Below are positions 48,896 to 60,637 of a stretch of 64,000 nucleotides of DNA, piece by piece. Numbering within the stretch: the first letter of the stretch is position 1; each line of letters opens with the position of its first letter. Origin of the DNA: Varibaculum prostatecancerukia (GTDB lineage Bacteria; Actinomycetota; Actinomycetes; Actinomycetales; Actinomycetaceae); NCBI RefSeq assembly GCF_943169825.2, contig NZ_OW968402.1:1798001-1862000 (forward strand), in the 5' to 3' direction. Position numbers and translations under genes: made by a program. Below the pieces are notes generated by a model. The model searched no databases and had not been told where the DNA came from. It was given only the letters and a program-made list of their open reading frames with translations.

Positions 48896-51800
48896 TCATT
48901 CGCGCCTCCTATGCCACATCACGGCTGCCGAAGCGGCCACCAGGGAGATTCCCACCAGCCACAACCAGGGCAAATAGCCGCCGGTTAGCGGGAGATTCCC
49001 AACTCTTACGTCCGCCAATTCGATCTGCCAAGCCTTGACGGTATTGTCCGGCGCATAGGTGGCTATCAGACCAGAACTCTTGGCTTCCGGATCGAGCTTA
49101 ACTGCGGTGTCTTGCTCCGCTTTCTGATCGGCAGGATCTAGGGCGACGGCAAACTTCCATCCGAAGGGGAACCTTTCGCCCGCATTCTTGCCGGCATTGG
49201 TGTTCCCCAGCAGATAGTTGCCAGGTGGCAGTTCGGTCTTCGATTCATACACACCCGACTGGCCCTCAACTGGCACCAGCTCGATCGGCGTCCCGGCACT
49301 TTCGTCTGCGTTTCTCTCATATAGGGAGAAGGTAGCATCCGGCACCACCTGTCCGTTAGGCTTGGGAGCCGTTGCCTTATAGATACGCACTTTGGTGCCA
49401 TTGCTGTAAACCGTGTACAGCACCACGCCCTGTTTGGTGGTTCCATCCAAAGTAATCTCAAAAGTGCCCTTGCCGGGATCCGTATCCTTAACTGCCAGCT
49501 TGGTCTTGTTAGCTTGGGAGAAATCCATGTTGTCATAGAAATAGAATCCCAGTTTATCCACGTCCCAAGGCACCCAGTTGCCTGCCACTTTCAGGTACGG
49601 TTTCGCCGAAGTATCCGGTTTGGTACCAGTCAGCTTGCAGGTGGTACCCACCGGCACCAGCGGAAGCTGCGCAAAGTTGCCGCGCCCTGCCTCGGCGGTA
49701 CCGGCTATCGCAGGATAGCCCCCATCGGGTGCCGGCAAACCAGCCGGGCGAGTACAGGTGTAGTTGTACGCGTACTTGTTGGTTTCCGGCAGCACCTCAT
49801 CGCGGCGCTTGCCCTCTACTGCGGTACCTATCTGATATTGATCGAAAGGCACCAGATAGAAGTCCTCGAAGGTAATAGTGGTTTCCTTCTTGCCTTCGGG
49901 GTCCAGACTGAGCGGGGTGACCTTTAAGACACCCGGGGTTTGCGAGTTGCCCAATGCCTCAGTTTGCTCAGTAGCCCCCTCGGTTACTACTTTGGCACTG
50001 GGGTTCAAGTACACCTGCGGATTCGTGTACTTGGCAACCGGGTCTTTCTCGGCCTGGTTTTCATGCCAGATCTTACAAGTGGAGCTGGCGGGCACGAAGT
50101 TACCGCCGTCCTCACCGGAGAGCAAGGTGAGTTCACCAGTGCTCAAGGTGGTCTTGTCGTTAGCGCTCAGATCCATCGAGCCCTCGTACACTTTGGGATT
50201 GCCCTGGTCATCTCGCAGATACTTATCGGTGCATTGATAGTGCGCCTTGTAGCCAACTTCCCCTTTATCGACCAGGGCTTGACCCACGGACATATAGGAG
50301 GCCGCATCATCTTTTCGCACCTTCTGCACCACTTTTAGTTTGGCGGCAGGACGCACGAAATCGTTATTGATGGTAAAGAGGGATTGTTTTTGTGTACTCC
50401 CCTGGCCACTCACATGATTGGGGTGCACAATGAAGCCCACAATTCCCTGGTCACCACTCATTAGATTCAGGTTAGAATCATCATCTACCTGCGAATTTTT
50501 TCCTTTGTTATAGCTGAATAGACCCCTCAATCCGGCAGCATCTGCGGTCTGCGTGTCTTGGGTTGGATCCTTCTCAATGGTGGTAGTCACCTTGGCATCC
50601 AGCTCTGGGAACTTTTCCTCTGCCAAAACGCAGCGATACCCGACTGGAATCAGCTGGTTGGCGACGGCATCCTCCCACTTTCCAGGCTCAGTGGCACTTT
50701 CTTTAAAGCTCAACGCCACTCTAATAATGGCGGCGGCGCTACTATCGGGAGGCAACTCCGCGTCTCCGGCTCCAATTAGGGGCGGCGGCCCGCAGTAGAG
50801 GCGAGCGTCAAAGGTCTTGCCTCTAGCTAAGGGCGCCCCATTGCCGGTATTAGTTAAACTCACTTTCACCTGGGTTTTTTCGAAGACATAGTTATTCCAA
50901 GAAACCATAGCGCCGGCAAAGTTCTCGGGCAGGGTGCTGGGAACTACCGGATTACGGGGATCCCCATTCGCATCTTTTAAGTTGTCCCCGACAGTCGGGT
51001 TATGGGGATCATTGGGTATAAATGCTTCGTTTTTCCCTGCTTTTTTGTCACGCGGCAAGAGCACCTTAACCTGAATCTCTCCGCCCACATTTTCGGCGCG
51101 GCACTTATCGGAAGCATCCGTGCACTTTTCGTTTCCTTCGCGGTCACGACCGCGGTATCCATTGGTAATCTCCCAATAGTGACTCCATACAGTTTCGTCT
51201 ACTTTGGCACCAGCGGGGTCTTCAGTGACGGTACAAACCGCGCCCGCCGGCAGGGCATCAATCACATGCCATTCACCCTGTTGGAAACGACCCATTTCAG
51301 TGCTGGCACTGGGATGCAGATTGCTCTCTTTCAGCCTAGAAGGCAAGTCATTGCCGAAAGTAGCTTGGGCATCGGTATTCAGCCCAATGTCACGGGGTGC
51401 GGGGATATTGATGGGCTTTCCATTCAAGGAGCAAGACCAGCTCACCGGGAAGTGCTTATCACCAGAAACAATAGTTACGCCCTCGCCGCCGACTTTCTTC
51501 TTCAGGTTGAAAGTCGCCAACTGCAAGCGGTAATCCCTCTGCAAAGCGATGCTTTGGCCATCAGCAGACGTCCACTGATAACTATATTTGTCCGCGCTGG
51601 CTGTGCCCCCGGCACCTGTCCAGGCCGGATCCTGCAAATCGGTTCCAGGAATCTTCAAAGTCGCTTCGTTGGTGGTAGCCGTACAGTCCCAATTGGCGGG
51701 TACTTCCAGGGGCGTAACGGTACCCCCATTAGACAGTTCTGGTGAGAAGGTTGCCGTAGATGTTACCGCGCCATTTTTGTACTGGCATTTAACCTCAAGA

Positions 51801-54800
51801 GGAACCTTGGTGCTATCAGCATCATTGGGGGCAATCCCCAGGACGGCTTGACGCCATTCGTCCGGAACAGTAATCCGGTCGCCGTTGGCGGTACTATTAG
51901 CATCCTTGGAAGTCCACATGCTGGAGTGAGCAGCCAGATTTACCGTGGTGGTCTTGGCCTTAGCCCATAGGCGAATAACCACGCTAACGCTGCCACTGCC
52001 ACTAGGAGAAGTGAATTGGGTGTTGATAGGGCCTGCATTTGCCTGGTTGATATCATCAACATTCGCCCACTTCCAATCTATTCTGCCTTCTAAATCGGCA
52101 AGCGGAGCCTCCACCCGGCAATCCGAACCCTCAGGGATATTAGTGGAATCAACAATGGTGCTAGTACCATTCTTCAAATCAAGCGTGACGGGTACGGGCG
52201 CTCTGTCCGTTCCGCCATTTGTGCATTTAACCTGTGCGTCCAAAGTATCGGGAATCTTTAACGCATCATACTGGGGACGAGATTTCACCAGCCCCTGTAC
52301 CGAAATCTCACCCGAGCCTGGCAGCGAATACTTGGTTTCCAAATTGGCGGTAGATCCGCTTTCGGTGATCGTCACCGTCTGTGGAGGAGCCTGGTACCTA
52401 ACATTCAATCCCGCAATGTCTTGCGGCTCTGACTGAATGGTGCACTGGGAACCAACCGGCAGATTTTCCAAAGACTTGGAAGTTTTTTCGTTGCCATTTG
52501 CCGGGATAACTAACTCATTGACTGTCTGCCCCGCCTCTCCCGGCAGCTTACAGGACACCGTAACTTTATTGTTCTTACCTTTTATGGTGGACTGCATGGC
52601 GGAATCCGGGGTCGGTGACCCCCAGGCTATCTTATGGTTTATAGCCAGGTTAGCCAGCTTATAACTAAGGTCGTTCTTGACGTTAACCGGAGTTTCAATC
52701 GTGGTGTCAGTTATGGTGGTGCTGATTGGACCCGGCATCACCAGCTGGGCGTTGGGCACAGCAGCGGGAGCTCCGATCGAATCCTCGGTAAGATCACATC
52801 TAACCCCGGCCGGCACCTTTTCCACTAGCTTAGACTCGGTGGACTTAACACCAAAGCTTGCGGTGTCTTGGCCGTCAATCGGCACGGTAACTCCCTCGTC
52901 GGTGCATTTCAGGTGCATGGGGAAGTCCTGGCCAATACCCTGACTGGCGGCCTCGCCGGTCAGCTCTTTAGTTACCCGCAACTTGCCTTCCAAGCGCTGT
53001 AAATCCTCGGTTATGTTAATAATTTGTTTGCCGGGAGAGTGTACCCAGAAGTAGTTGTTGCTGCAGGCTTTAGGAGTTGTGGGTTTGCTATCGTGGTCTG
53101 CCTGACAGATAGTAGATTCGTAACTGTCCCTCACGACTACGCCGGGGATATTTACCGACTCGCCCACATCGGTACCAGGTCCGTGAATGTTCTGGTTCGG
53201 GGGAACCGTTGAAAGTAAACAGTGAGTACCGACCGGCCAGGCATCCTTGCCGTTTTTATCCTGTCCCAGGATAACTTTGGCGGTACCATCGGGTTTCACT
53301 CCTACCCAGTCGACTCCTACGTAGCCGGGATAGGTTCCGGTATTTGTTTCCGGCAACTCGGGGAGCTTAGTGGGGTCAGCCATGAACCGACAGTTATAGT
53401 ACACTGGAACCTTTTTAGGTAATTTGCCCTCTGCGATTTTTTTCGCCAATGCGGGATCATTCTTGGAGTTAGAGAAATGCAGGGTAACTTCCACGTGCGC
53501 TCGCAGGGAGTTATACACAGTATGCGAAACCAGCTGCGAGTCTTTTTCGGTGGTGACAGTGGGATCCTGAAGCTTGATTTTACCCACGATGATATTCTTT
53601 ACCGACTGCTTTTGATCTTTTATTTTCTGGGTTTGAGCCTCGTCTACCGCAAAGTTAGTTCCAATAAAATAGCTGTCAGAAGTAAATTTCATACTCGCGG
53701 TAGTGACGTCATACCCCTCGGGCATCTCGATGGTTTCCGTGATAGTACACTGGGTACCTACTGGAACTGGCGTCGGAGTTATTTGAAGTTTGCCCAGCTT
53801 GGCGATAATGTTCAACTCTTTAACTTGTTGGGGACCAGCGACCGTGGGGGGAACAACATATTCATCCGGCTTATCTCCCAGGGGATCTTTACACTCCCAT
53901 TTATAGGAGTATTTGGCGCCATTAGTGTAGTGAGGAGGCTTGCCTCCGACTTCGTAACGAATCTGATCATTAACTGTTGAAACGGTCTTTTCGAAGGTCA
54001 ACTTTTGCAGCGGGCGCGAATAAGTCGCACACTTAATCGAGAAAAGCTCACTAATCTTATTCGCAGGGATCTTAAACCCGACGCGCTCGTGCGCGGGATC
54101 ATTTATCTCTTCAGGCGTGAAAACTTCGGAATCTCCAGTGGCTCTACTCAAACCTTGGCAGCGGACGTTCTTCCCATTAAGCTTGGTGTGCCAGTATTCA
54201 GTGGTATGCCGGGGGAAAGTAACATCCACCCCGCCGGTCATCTTTGCCTTAGTAAGACTGATTACCACCCGACCATCTTTACCGGTGGTATAGTACTGCG
54301 ACTTTACGGAAGTATCTGTTGGGGTAAAGTCGATTCTTTGACCAGCATTGGGTTTTACATAGCGGAAATCCTGGTCTACCAGATCGGAAGTTAGCGAAAG
54401 GTGGGTATCCTCCCACATCCAACGGCGCATGGTTTGTTCAAAAGTGCCGTTGGCAATGCCATCCTTCGTATTTGTCTTGTAATATTCTCCATTTTTATCA
54501 AACCAACCATTTGGTTGATTGGAGTTATTATCGTGGTTAAATTCAATATATTGGTAATTAGGACTGTCCTGTTTAGGGTCAGCTACACCAGTTAGAGCGC
54601 GCAAGAAGGCGGCACGGGTATTAAAATTCTTAACCCAGGTTCCCATGCCCATAGTGCGAATATCGCCGCCGAGGTTGCGAATCCGCCGGGCAACATCTAG
54701 CATACCGAGACGACCAGGGTTAGCGGTCAAAGGAAAATCATTGAACTTCCACGCGTGATCATCTTCGCTATCTTTATTGTCGGGGTCGTCAACAAAGTTC

Positions 54801-55678
54801 TTGGAGGGAGTATCAAGATCTTTACTTATCAAATCCTGGTTAAGTTGATCCTCGTCGGACTCCCCATCCACATAGTGGTTAATTTGCCAAACATCCTTGT
54901 TCCGGTTATAAATCGATTTACTGAGATGCCAGTGGGGGTCGGACACCGACATAATAATAATCTTGGAATAGAGAGGTCGGGGCTCGAAATCGGGGTCGCC
55001 CGCATGCTCTTTTAATTGTTGCTGCCGGTAACGCAGCATATCCATGTAGAGCTTACCCAGCCCCCACTCGCTATTGCCACCAAACTTAGTGGCTAAATTC
55101 CCGCCCTTGCCGTTGGTGGCATCCAAAGACCAGACTTTATTCATTACCTTGTTATATCCAGCCTCATCTGCCAGAGAGGTGGCTTGCAAGTCGGGAGTGT
55201 TATTCCCCCAGGCGCCCTCGTCTTGTTTACGGGCGTAGTGGTAGATACCTATAGACAGCGGGGAGCCTTTTAGCTTCTCAATTACATTCGCTACTGCCCG
55301 GTTTTGATCCCAGTTACGGCACTTGCCGTCGCTTAGACGCTTACGGCTATCTGGTATTGCGTCGCCGTAATCCCTAGGGCAAGGAGTGTTCCAGTTGGTA
55401 CCAGGAACCGCCCCACCCATGGTTTGGTATCCATAGAATGACCCCATCTCGAATACTAAGGCAATAGAACCAGCGCTCTTGATATCCTGGGATTCCGCTT
55501 CCCGAGGAGGATCCGAGGGCCAGGGGTCATCCGCACCGCCAATGATCGGGTGAGCCGGGTCAGAGGGTTCTGCCTGCGCTTTAGGGAGCGCCAATACCGC
55601 CACCGGAATCAACGCGAGCACCAGCCCCAAGAGGGTCAGCACCGCGGTGAGCTTTTGATATCGCTTATGTCCTGCCAC
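48896..55678 (-). CDS. Giant pilus tip adhesin with degenerate VWA domain and DUF5979-like repeats
   Basis: About 2260 residues. Signal peptide (AVLTLLGLVLALIPVAVLA), then a VWA-like domain (SIALVFEMGSF at its start, IIIMSVSD later). The metal site is altered: Glu-Met-Gly-Ser where DxSxS is expected. About ten repeats of 100-130 residues follow, each with two Cys (one early, one in a pattern like TQCTITE), then a Cna-B-like domain and LPLTG anchor. The GTG at 55678 is preferred because TTAGGTGCAAC precedes it and the frame's earlier start at 55792 overlaps the predicted -35 region. First gene of the pilus operon. Confidence 0.9.
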   Translation of the reverse strand: MAGHKRYQKLTAVLTLLGLVLALIPVAVLALPKAQAEPSDPAHPIIGGADDPWPSDPPREAESQDIKSAGSIALVFEMGSFYGYQTMGGAVPGTNWNTPCPRDYGDAIPDSRKRLSDGKCRNWDQNRAVANVIEKLKGSPLSIGIYHYARKQDEGAWGNNTPDLQATSLADEAGYNKVMNKVWSLDATNGKGGNLATKFGGNSEWGLGKLYMDMLRYRQQQLKEHAGDPDFEPRPLYSKIIIMSVSDPHWHLSKSIYNRNKDVWQINHYVDGESDEDQLNQDLISKDLDTPSKNFVDDPDNKDSEDDHAWKFNDFPLTANPGRLGMLDVARRIRNLGGDIRTMGMGTWVKNFNTRAAFLRALTGVADPKQDSPNYQYIEFNHDNNSNQPNGWFDKNGEYYKTNTKDGIANGTFEQTMRRWMWEDTHLSLTSDLVDQDFRYVKPNAGQRIDFTPTDTSVKSQYYTTGKDGRVVISLTKAKMTGGVDVTFPRHTTEYWHTKLNGKNVRCQGLSRATGDSEVFTPEEINDPAHERVGFKIPANKISELFSIKCATYSRPLQKLTFEKTVSTVNDQIRYEVGGKPPHYTNGAKYSYKWECKDPLGDKPDEYVVPPTVAGPQQVKELNIIAKLGKLQITPTPVPVGTQCTITETIEMPEGYDVTTASMKFTSDSYFIGTNFAVDEAQTQKIKDQKQSVKNIIVGKIKLQDPTVTTEKDSQLVSHTVYNSLRAHVEVTLHFSNSKNDPALAKKIAEGKLPKKVPVYYNCRFMADPTKLPELPETNTGTYPGYVGVDWVGVKPDGTAKVILGQDKNGKDAWPVGTHCLLSTVPPNQNIHGPGTDVGESVNIPGVVVRDSYESTICQADHDSKPTTPKACSNNYFWVHSPGKQIINITEDLQRLEGKLRVTKELTGEAASQGIGQDFPMHLKCTDEGVTVPIDGQDTASFGVKSTESKLVEKVPAGVRCDLTEDSIGAPAAVPNAQLVMPGPISTTITDTTIETPVNVKNDLSYKLANLAINHKIAWGSPTPDSAMQSTIKGKNNKVTVSCKLPGEAGQTVNELVIPANGNEKTSKSLENLPVGSQCTIQSEPQDIAGLNVRYQAPPQTVTITESGSTANLETKYSLPGSGEISVQGLVKSRPQYDALKIPDTLDAQVKCTNGGTDRAPVPVTLDLKNGTSTIVDSTNIPEGSDCRVEAPLADLEGRIDWKWANVDDINQANAGPINTQFTSPSGSGSVSVVIRLWAKAKTTTVNLAAHSSMWTSKDANSTANGDRITVPDEWRQAVLGIAPNDADSTKVPLEVKCQYKNGAVTSTATFSPELSNGGTVTPLEVPANWDCTATTNEATLKIPGTDLQDPAWTGAGGTASADKYSYQWTSADGQSIALQRDYRLQLATFNLKKKVGGEGVTIVSGDKHFPVSWSCSLNGKPINIPAPRDIGLNTDAQATFGNDLPSRLKESNLHPSASTEMGRFQQGEWHVIDALPAGAVCTVTEDPAGAKVDETVWSHYWEITNGYRGRDREGNEKCTDASDKCRAENVGGEIQVKVLLPRDKKAGKNEAFIPNDPHNPTVGDNLKDANGDPRNPVVPSTLPENFAGAMVSWNNYVFEKTQVKVSLTNTGNGAPLARGKTFDARLYCGPPPLIGAGDAELPPDSSAAAIIRVALSFKESATEPGKWEDAVANQLIPVGYRCVLAEEKFPELDAKVTTTIEKDPTQDTQTADAAGLRGLFSYNKGKNSQVDDDSNLNLMSGDQGIVGFIVHPNHVSGQGSTQKQSLFTINNDFVRPAAKLKVVQKVRKDDAASYMSVGQALVDKGEVGYKAHYQCTDKYLRDDQGNPKVYEGSMDLSANDKTTLSTGELTLLSGEDGGNFVPASSTCKIWHENQAEKDPVAKYTNPQVYLNPSAKVVTEGATEQTEALGNSQTPGVLKVTPLSLDPEGKKETTITFEDFYLVPFDQYQIGTAVEGKRRDEVLPETNKYAYNYTCTRPAGLPAPDGGYPAIAGTAEAGRGNFAQLPLVPVGTTCKLTGTKPDTSAKPYLKVAGNWVPWDVDKLGFYFYDNMDFSQANKTKLAVKDTDPGKGTFEITLDGTTKQGVVLYTVYSNGTKVRIYKATAPKPNGQVVPDATFSLYERNADESAGTPIELVPVEGQSGVYESKTELPPGNYLLGNTNAGKNAGERFPFGWKFAVALDPADQKAEQDTAVKLDPEAKSSGLIATYAPDNTVKAWQIELADVRVGNLPLTGGYLPWLWLVGISLVAASAAVMWHRRRE

Positions 55679-55758
55679 GTTGCACCTAACAATCCTAGTA
55701 AAACTACGCCCCCCCCGGGTTACCCGGCAAGGGGGCGAGCAAGATACCTTTGGAACTA

Positions 55759-55788
55759 ATCCTAAATTACAGTTAGTTAACCCGTCAA
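55759..55788 (-). promoter_or_regulatory. Predicted pilus operon promoter
   Basis: Minus strand TTGACG (55783-55788), 18-bp spacer, TAGGAT (55759-55764). It gives a leader of about 70 nt to the GTG at 55678 and argues against the longer open frame. Confidence 0.55.
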
Positions 55789-55832
55789 GCACTTTTTATG
55801 AATACGTGCAGCTCGCTCACATCATGAGACGA

Positions 55833-55875
55833 TAAAAAATCGCGCCCCGAGAGGTATCTCTCGGGGCGCGATTTA
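55833..55875 (-). terminator. Terminator of the str operon
   Basis: A 15-bp stem, ATCGCGCCCCGAGAG-like with 5-nt loop, followed on the minus strand by TTTTTT. It lies 16 bp after tuf. Confidence 0.93.
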
Positions 55876-55890
55876 AACTAAAAGGTTAGT

Positions 55891-57081
<1,191 letters not shown>

Positions 57082-57208
57082 TTAATGTCCTCCTGGACTC
57101 GGGTAGTTATCTATCGCTTGGTTGTCAAAGTAAAGGTTAACACCCAACGCGAATGATCTCCTACGGGTTTTTCTGTGATTTTTAACAAAATAAAGGCACC
57201 CGCGAGGG

Positions 57209-59371
57209 CTATTCGCCTCGGGTCTTTGCAATGATTTCCTCAGCAACTGAGCGGGGGACCTCATCGTAGCTGTCAAACTGCATGGTGTAAACGGCGCGAC
57301 CCTGCGTCTTTGAACGCAAGTCACCCACATACCCAAACATTTCCGACAGCGGAACCTTTGCCCGGACTTCCTTCACTCCATTGACATCGTCCATGGACTG
57401 AATAAATCCGCGGCGAGAGGAAAGATCGCCCATCACGTCGCCCATATACTCTTCCGGAGTCCGGACCTCTACGGCCATAATCGGCTCCAGCAAAGTGGGC
57501 TTAGCGCGGCGAGCGCCCTCCCTCAAAACCATGTTACCGGCAATCTTGAATGCCATTTCTGAAGAGTCGACGTCATGGTAAGCACCATCCGTCAGGGTCG
57601 CTTTGATACCGGTTAAAGGATAACCAGCCAAAACGCCACCCTCCATGGCTTCTCGAATGCCCTGGTCTACCGAAGGAATGTATTCACGAGGAATACGTCC
57701 GCCGGTAATCTTATTAACAAACTCGTACGGTTCTTCCGCATCCGTGGGAAGCGGCTCGAAAGTAACCAGTACCTTTGCGAACTGGCCAGAACCACCGGTC
57801 TGTTTCTTGTGGGTGTATTCCACATCCTCGACCGTCTTGCGGATGGTTTCGCGATAGGCAACCATGGGCGCGCCCACGTTTGCTTCCACGTGGAACTCGC
57901 GTTTCATCCGGTCAACTAGCACGTCCAGGTGCAGCTCGCCCATACCGCCAATCACGGTCTGGCCGGTCTCGTCATCTAGACGCACGGTGAAGGTCGGGTC
58001 TTCTTCTGCCAGGCGCTGAATCGCAATTCCCAGTTTCTCCTGGTCAGCCTTGGTCTTCGGCTCGATGGCCACGTGAATAACCGGATCTGGGAAGTTCATC
58101 GACTCCAGAACTACCGGCTGATCACTCTCACACAAGGTGTCGCCAGTGGTGGTGTCCTTCAAACCCACAAAGGCGTAAATGTTACCAGCGTGCGCAACCT
58201 CAATCGGATTTTCCTTATTGGAGTGCATCTGGAAAATCTTGCCTACGCGCTCACGCCGTCCCTTGGTGGCATTCAGCAGCGGGGAGCCCGCCTTGATGTG
58301 TCCGGAGTAAATCCGAACATAGGTCAGCTTGCCATAGAACGGGTGCGCGGCAATCTTAAATGCCAGCGCCGCCAAGTGGGCGTTCTCGTCCGGAGGACAA
58401 AGAATTTCTTCTTCCTCGTTATTGGGGCTGTGTCCTTCCAGCGGCGGTACATCCAGCGGGGAAGGCAGGTAACGCAAAACCCCATCTAGAACCGGCTGTA
58501 CGCCCTTGTTCTTGAACGCGCTGCCCGCAAACACCGGGTAGATTTCGCTCTTCAAAGTGAGTTCGCGAATACCGGCAATAATCTGATCGTTGGTGAGCTC
58601 ACCGTTTTCTAGGTAAGCCTCCATCAATTCGTCATTGGCTTCCGCCGCTGCGTCAATCAGTTTCTCGCGGTATTCTTCAGCGCGATCTTTAAGATCAGCG
58701 GGGATTTCACCATATTCGAGAACCGCACCCAAAGTGGGGTCACCCTCGGATACTTTCGCGCCCTTCTTATTGGCCTCTGCGGCCTGCTCGGCACTAAAGG
58801 TTTCCGGGAAGTAAACAGCCCGCATTTCCAGCAGGTCAACGATTCCCTTGAACTCGGCCTCGGCGCCAATCGGCAGTACCATCACTACCGGCTTGGCATG
58901 CAGACGATCCTCGATGGTTTTCACCGAGTAGTAGAAATCAGCACCCAGTTTGTCCATCTTGTTGACGAAGCAAATACGGGGCACGTCATACTTGTCGGCC
59001 TGACGCCATACGGTTTCAGACTGGGGTTCTACACCCTCTTTACCGTCAAATACGGCCACGGCACCATCGAGGACGCGCAGGGAGCGCTCTACCTCTACGG
59101 TAAAGTCAACGTGACCAGGGGTGTCAATGATGTTGATCTGTTGATCATGCCAAAAACAGGTGGTCGCCGCGGAGGTAATGGTAATCCCGCGTTCCTTTTC
59201 CTGTTCCATCCAGTCCATGGTTCCGGCACCATCGTGGGTTTCCCCGATCTTGTAGTTGATGCCCGTGTAGTACAGGATGCGTTCGGTTACAGTGGTTTTA
59301 CCAGCATCAATGTGAGCCATGATGCCGATGTTGCGAACCTTAGATAGGTCAGCAAGCACTTCTAATGCCAC
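57209..59371 (-). CDS. fusA: Elongation factor G
   Basis: A 720-residue EF-G with [28 protein letters not shown] and NKMDKLGAD, full five-domain length. It drives translocation. The start follows rpsG by 21 bp. No resistance-type feature can be judged by eye. Confidence 0.99.
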   Translation of the reverse strand: MALEVLADLSKVRNIGIMAHIDAGKTTVTERILYYTGINYKIGETHDGAGTMDWMEQEKERGITITSAATTCFWHDQQINIIDTPGHVDFTVEVERSLRVLDGAVAVFDGKEGVEPQSETVWRQADKYDVPRICFVNKMDKLGADFYYSVKTIEDRLHAKPVVMVLPIGAEAEFKGIVDLLEMRAVYFPETFSAEQAAEANKKGAKVSEGDPTLGAVLEYGEIPADLKDRAEEYREKLIDAAAEANDELMEAYLENGELTNDQIIAGIRELTLKSEIYPVFAGSAFKNKGVQPVLDGVLRYLPSPLDVPPLEGHSPNNEEEEILCPPDENAHLAALAFKIAAHPFYGKLTYVRIYSGHIKAGSPLLNATKGRRERVGKIFQMHSNKENPIEVAHAGNIYAFVGLKDTTTGDTLCESDQPVVLESMNFPDPVIHVAIEPKTKADQEKLGIAIQRLAEEDPTFTVRLDDETGQTVIGGMGELHLDVLVDRMKREFHVEANVGAPMVAYRETIRKTVEDVEYTHKKQTGGSGQFAKVLVTFEPLPTDAEEPYEFVNKITGGRIPREYIPSVDQGIREAMEGGVLAGYPLTGIKATLTDGAYHDVDSSEMAFKIAGNMVLREGARRAKPTLLEPIMAVEVRTPEEYMGDVMGDLSSRRGFIQSMDDVNGVKEVRAKVPLSEMFGYVGDLRSKTQGRAVYTMQFDSYDEVPRSVAEEIIAKTRGE

Positions 59372-59392
59372 AATTGTTCCTTCCGGTTAGAG

Positions 59393-59863
59393 TTACCAGC
59401 GGTAGTGAGCGAAAGCCTTGTTGGACTCCGCCATCTTGTGCATGTCTTCACGACGCTTCACCGCAGCACCCAGGCCGTTGGAAGCATCCATAATTTCGTT
59501 CATGAGGCGTTCGGTCATGGTCTTTTCGCGGCGCTGCCTAGAAAAGTCAACCAACCAACGCAGCGCCAAGGTGGTCGCCCGGGAGGGACGAACCTCCACC
59601 GGCACCTGGTAGGTGGCGCCACCGACGCGGCGAGAACGCACTTCCAGAGCGGGGCGAACATTTTCCAAAGCGCGCTTTAGCACGCTAACCGGATCCTGTT
59701 CGGTACGCTCACGCACGCCCTCGAGCGCGCCGTAAACAATACGTTCCGCCAAAGCTTTCTTGCCGTCTAGCAGAACCCGATTCACCAACTGGGTGACGAT
59801 GGTCGAGCCGTAAACCGGATCTACCGCCAAAGGGCGCTTGGGAGCTGGACCTTTACGAGGCAT
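59393..59863 (-). CDS. rpsG: Ribosomal protein uS7
   Basis: A 156-residue S7. The ATG beginning [10 protein letters not shown] is chosen; the open frame extends upstream into rpsL but lacks homology. Conserved are [11 protein letters not shown] and [14 protein letters not shown]. It starts directly after the rpsL stop. Confidence 0.98.
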   Translation of the reverse strand: MPRKGPAPKRPLAVDPVYGSTIVTQLVNRVLLDGKKALAERIVYGALEGVRERTEQDPVSVLKRALENVRPALEVRSRRVGGATYQVPVEVRPSRATTLALRWLVDFSRQRREKTMTERLMNEIMDASNGLGAAVKRREDMHKMAESNKAFAHYRW

Positions 59864-59864
59864 A

Positions 59865-60239
59865 CTACTTCTTCTCCTTCTTCGCGCCGTACTTAGACCG
59901 GCCCTGGCCACGGTCACGCACACCCTGGGTGTCAAGCGCGCCGCGCACGATGTGGAAACGCACACCGGGCAGGTCCTTTACACGCCCACCGCGCACTAGC
60001 ACGATGGAGTGTTCTTGCAGATTATGTCCCTCACCGGGGATGTAAGCGGTCACTTCAATGCCGCTGGACAGGCGAACACGCGCCACTTTCCGCAGTGCCG
60101 AGTTCGGCTTCTTCGGGGTGGTGGTGTAAACACGAGTGCAAACGCCGCGGCGCTGGGGCGAGCCCTTTAACGCGCGAGTTTTACTCTTCGCCTTCTTAGT
60201 TGAGCGTCCTTTGCGGACCAACTGTTGGATGGTAGGCAC
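59865..60239 (-). CDS. rpsL: Ribosomal protein uS12
   Basis: A 124-residue S12 with [17 protein letters not shown] and [13 protein letters not shown], the two decoding-centre loops. The Lys residues altered in streptomycin resistance are the usual ones. The GTG with AGGAGAAGTA is chosen over the longer open frame. First gene of the str operon. Confidence 0.98.
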   Translation of the reverse strand: MPTIQQLVRKGRSTKKAKSKTRALKGSPQRRGVCTRVYTTTPKKPNSALRKVARVRLSSGIEVTAYIPGEGHNLQEHSIVLVRGGRVKDLPGVRFHIVRGALDTQGVRDRGQGRSKYGAKKEKK

Positions 60240-60637
60240 TACTTCTCCTGTTACTGAATGTCGAAACACTTGCCACGCGGTACCGAAATATCGGCCCCAG
60301 AAACGGGCATACTGCACCGCCGGGGCCGGCCCGCAAGGTTAAGGCTGCATAGGATGCTGGCCTTGGTAATCAGCGGATCGCGCCTAACTGACTTACCCTT
60401 AACGTCCGGAGCTCAACGGAGAAGAGCCCGTGCCAGAAAAATCTGGCTAGTTCGGGGCCCGGTATCGCGGGCACCATGATTAAAATTAGCCAGCCACCCT
60501 GTCGCTGGTCAAACCGGATTAGCAAATAAAAGCCCTTTTGTGACTGATTCCATGAGTAAAGCTCCGATTTTAGGATCCTGCGTCAATATTACAGGCGGGT
60601 TCGTGTCGGCTCGATTCCTGGCTTATTATGAGGAATC
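60240..60637. other. Divergent promoter/leader region of str operon and menF
   Basis: No gene seen. A strong predicted promoter for the str operon lies at 60483-60512, giving a 5' leader of about 235 nt before rpsL. No tRNA or riboswitch recognised. Confidence 0.5.
60483..60512 (-). promoter_or_regulatory. Predicted str operon promoter
   Basis: Minus strand TTGACC (60507-60512), 18-bp spacer, TAATTT (60483-60488). Confidence 0.6.

Noticed and set aside
49514-54595. Long open frames on the plus strand inside the tip adhesin gene
   Set aside because: They are antisense shadows of a clear secreted protein with signal peptide, repeats and LPLTG.
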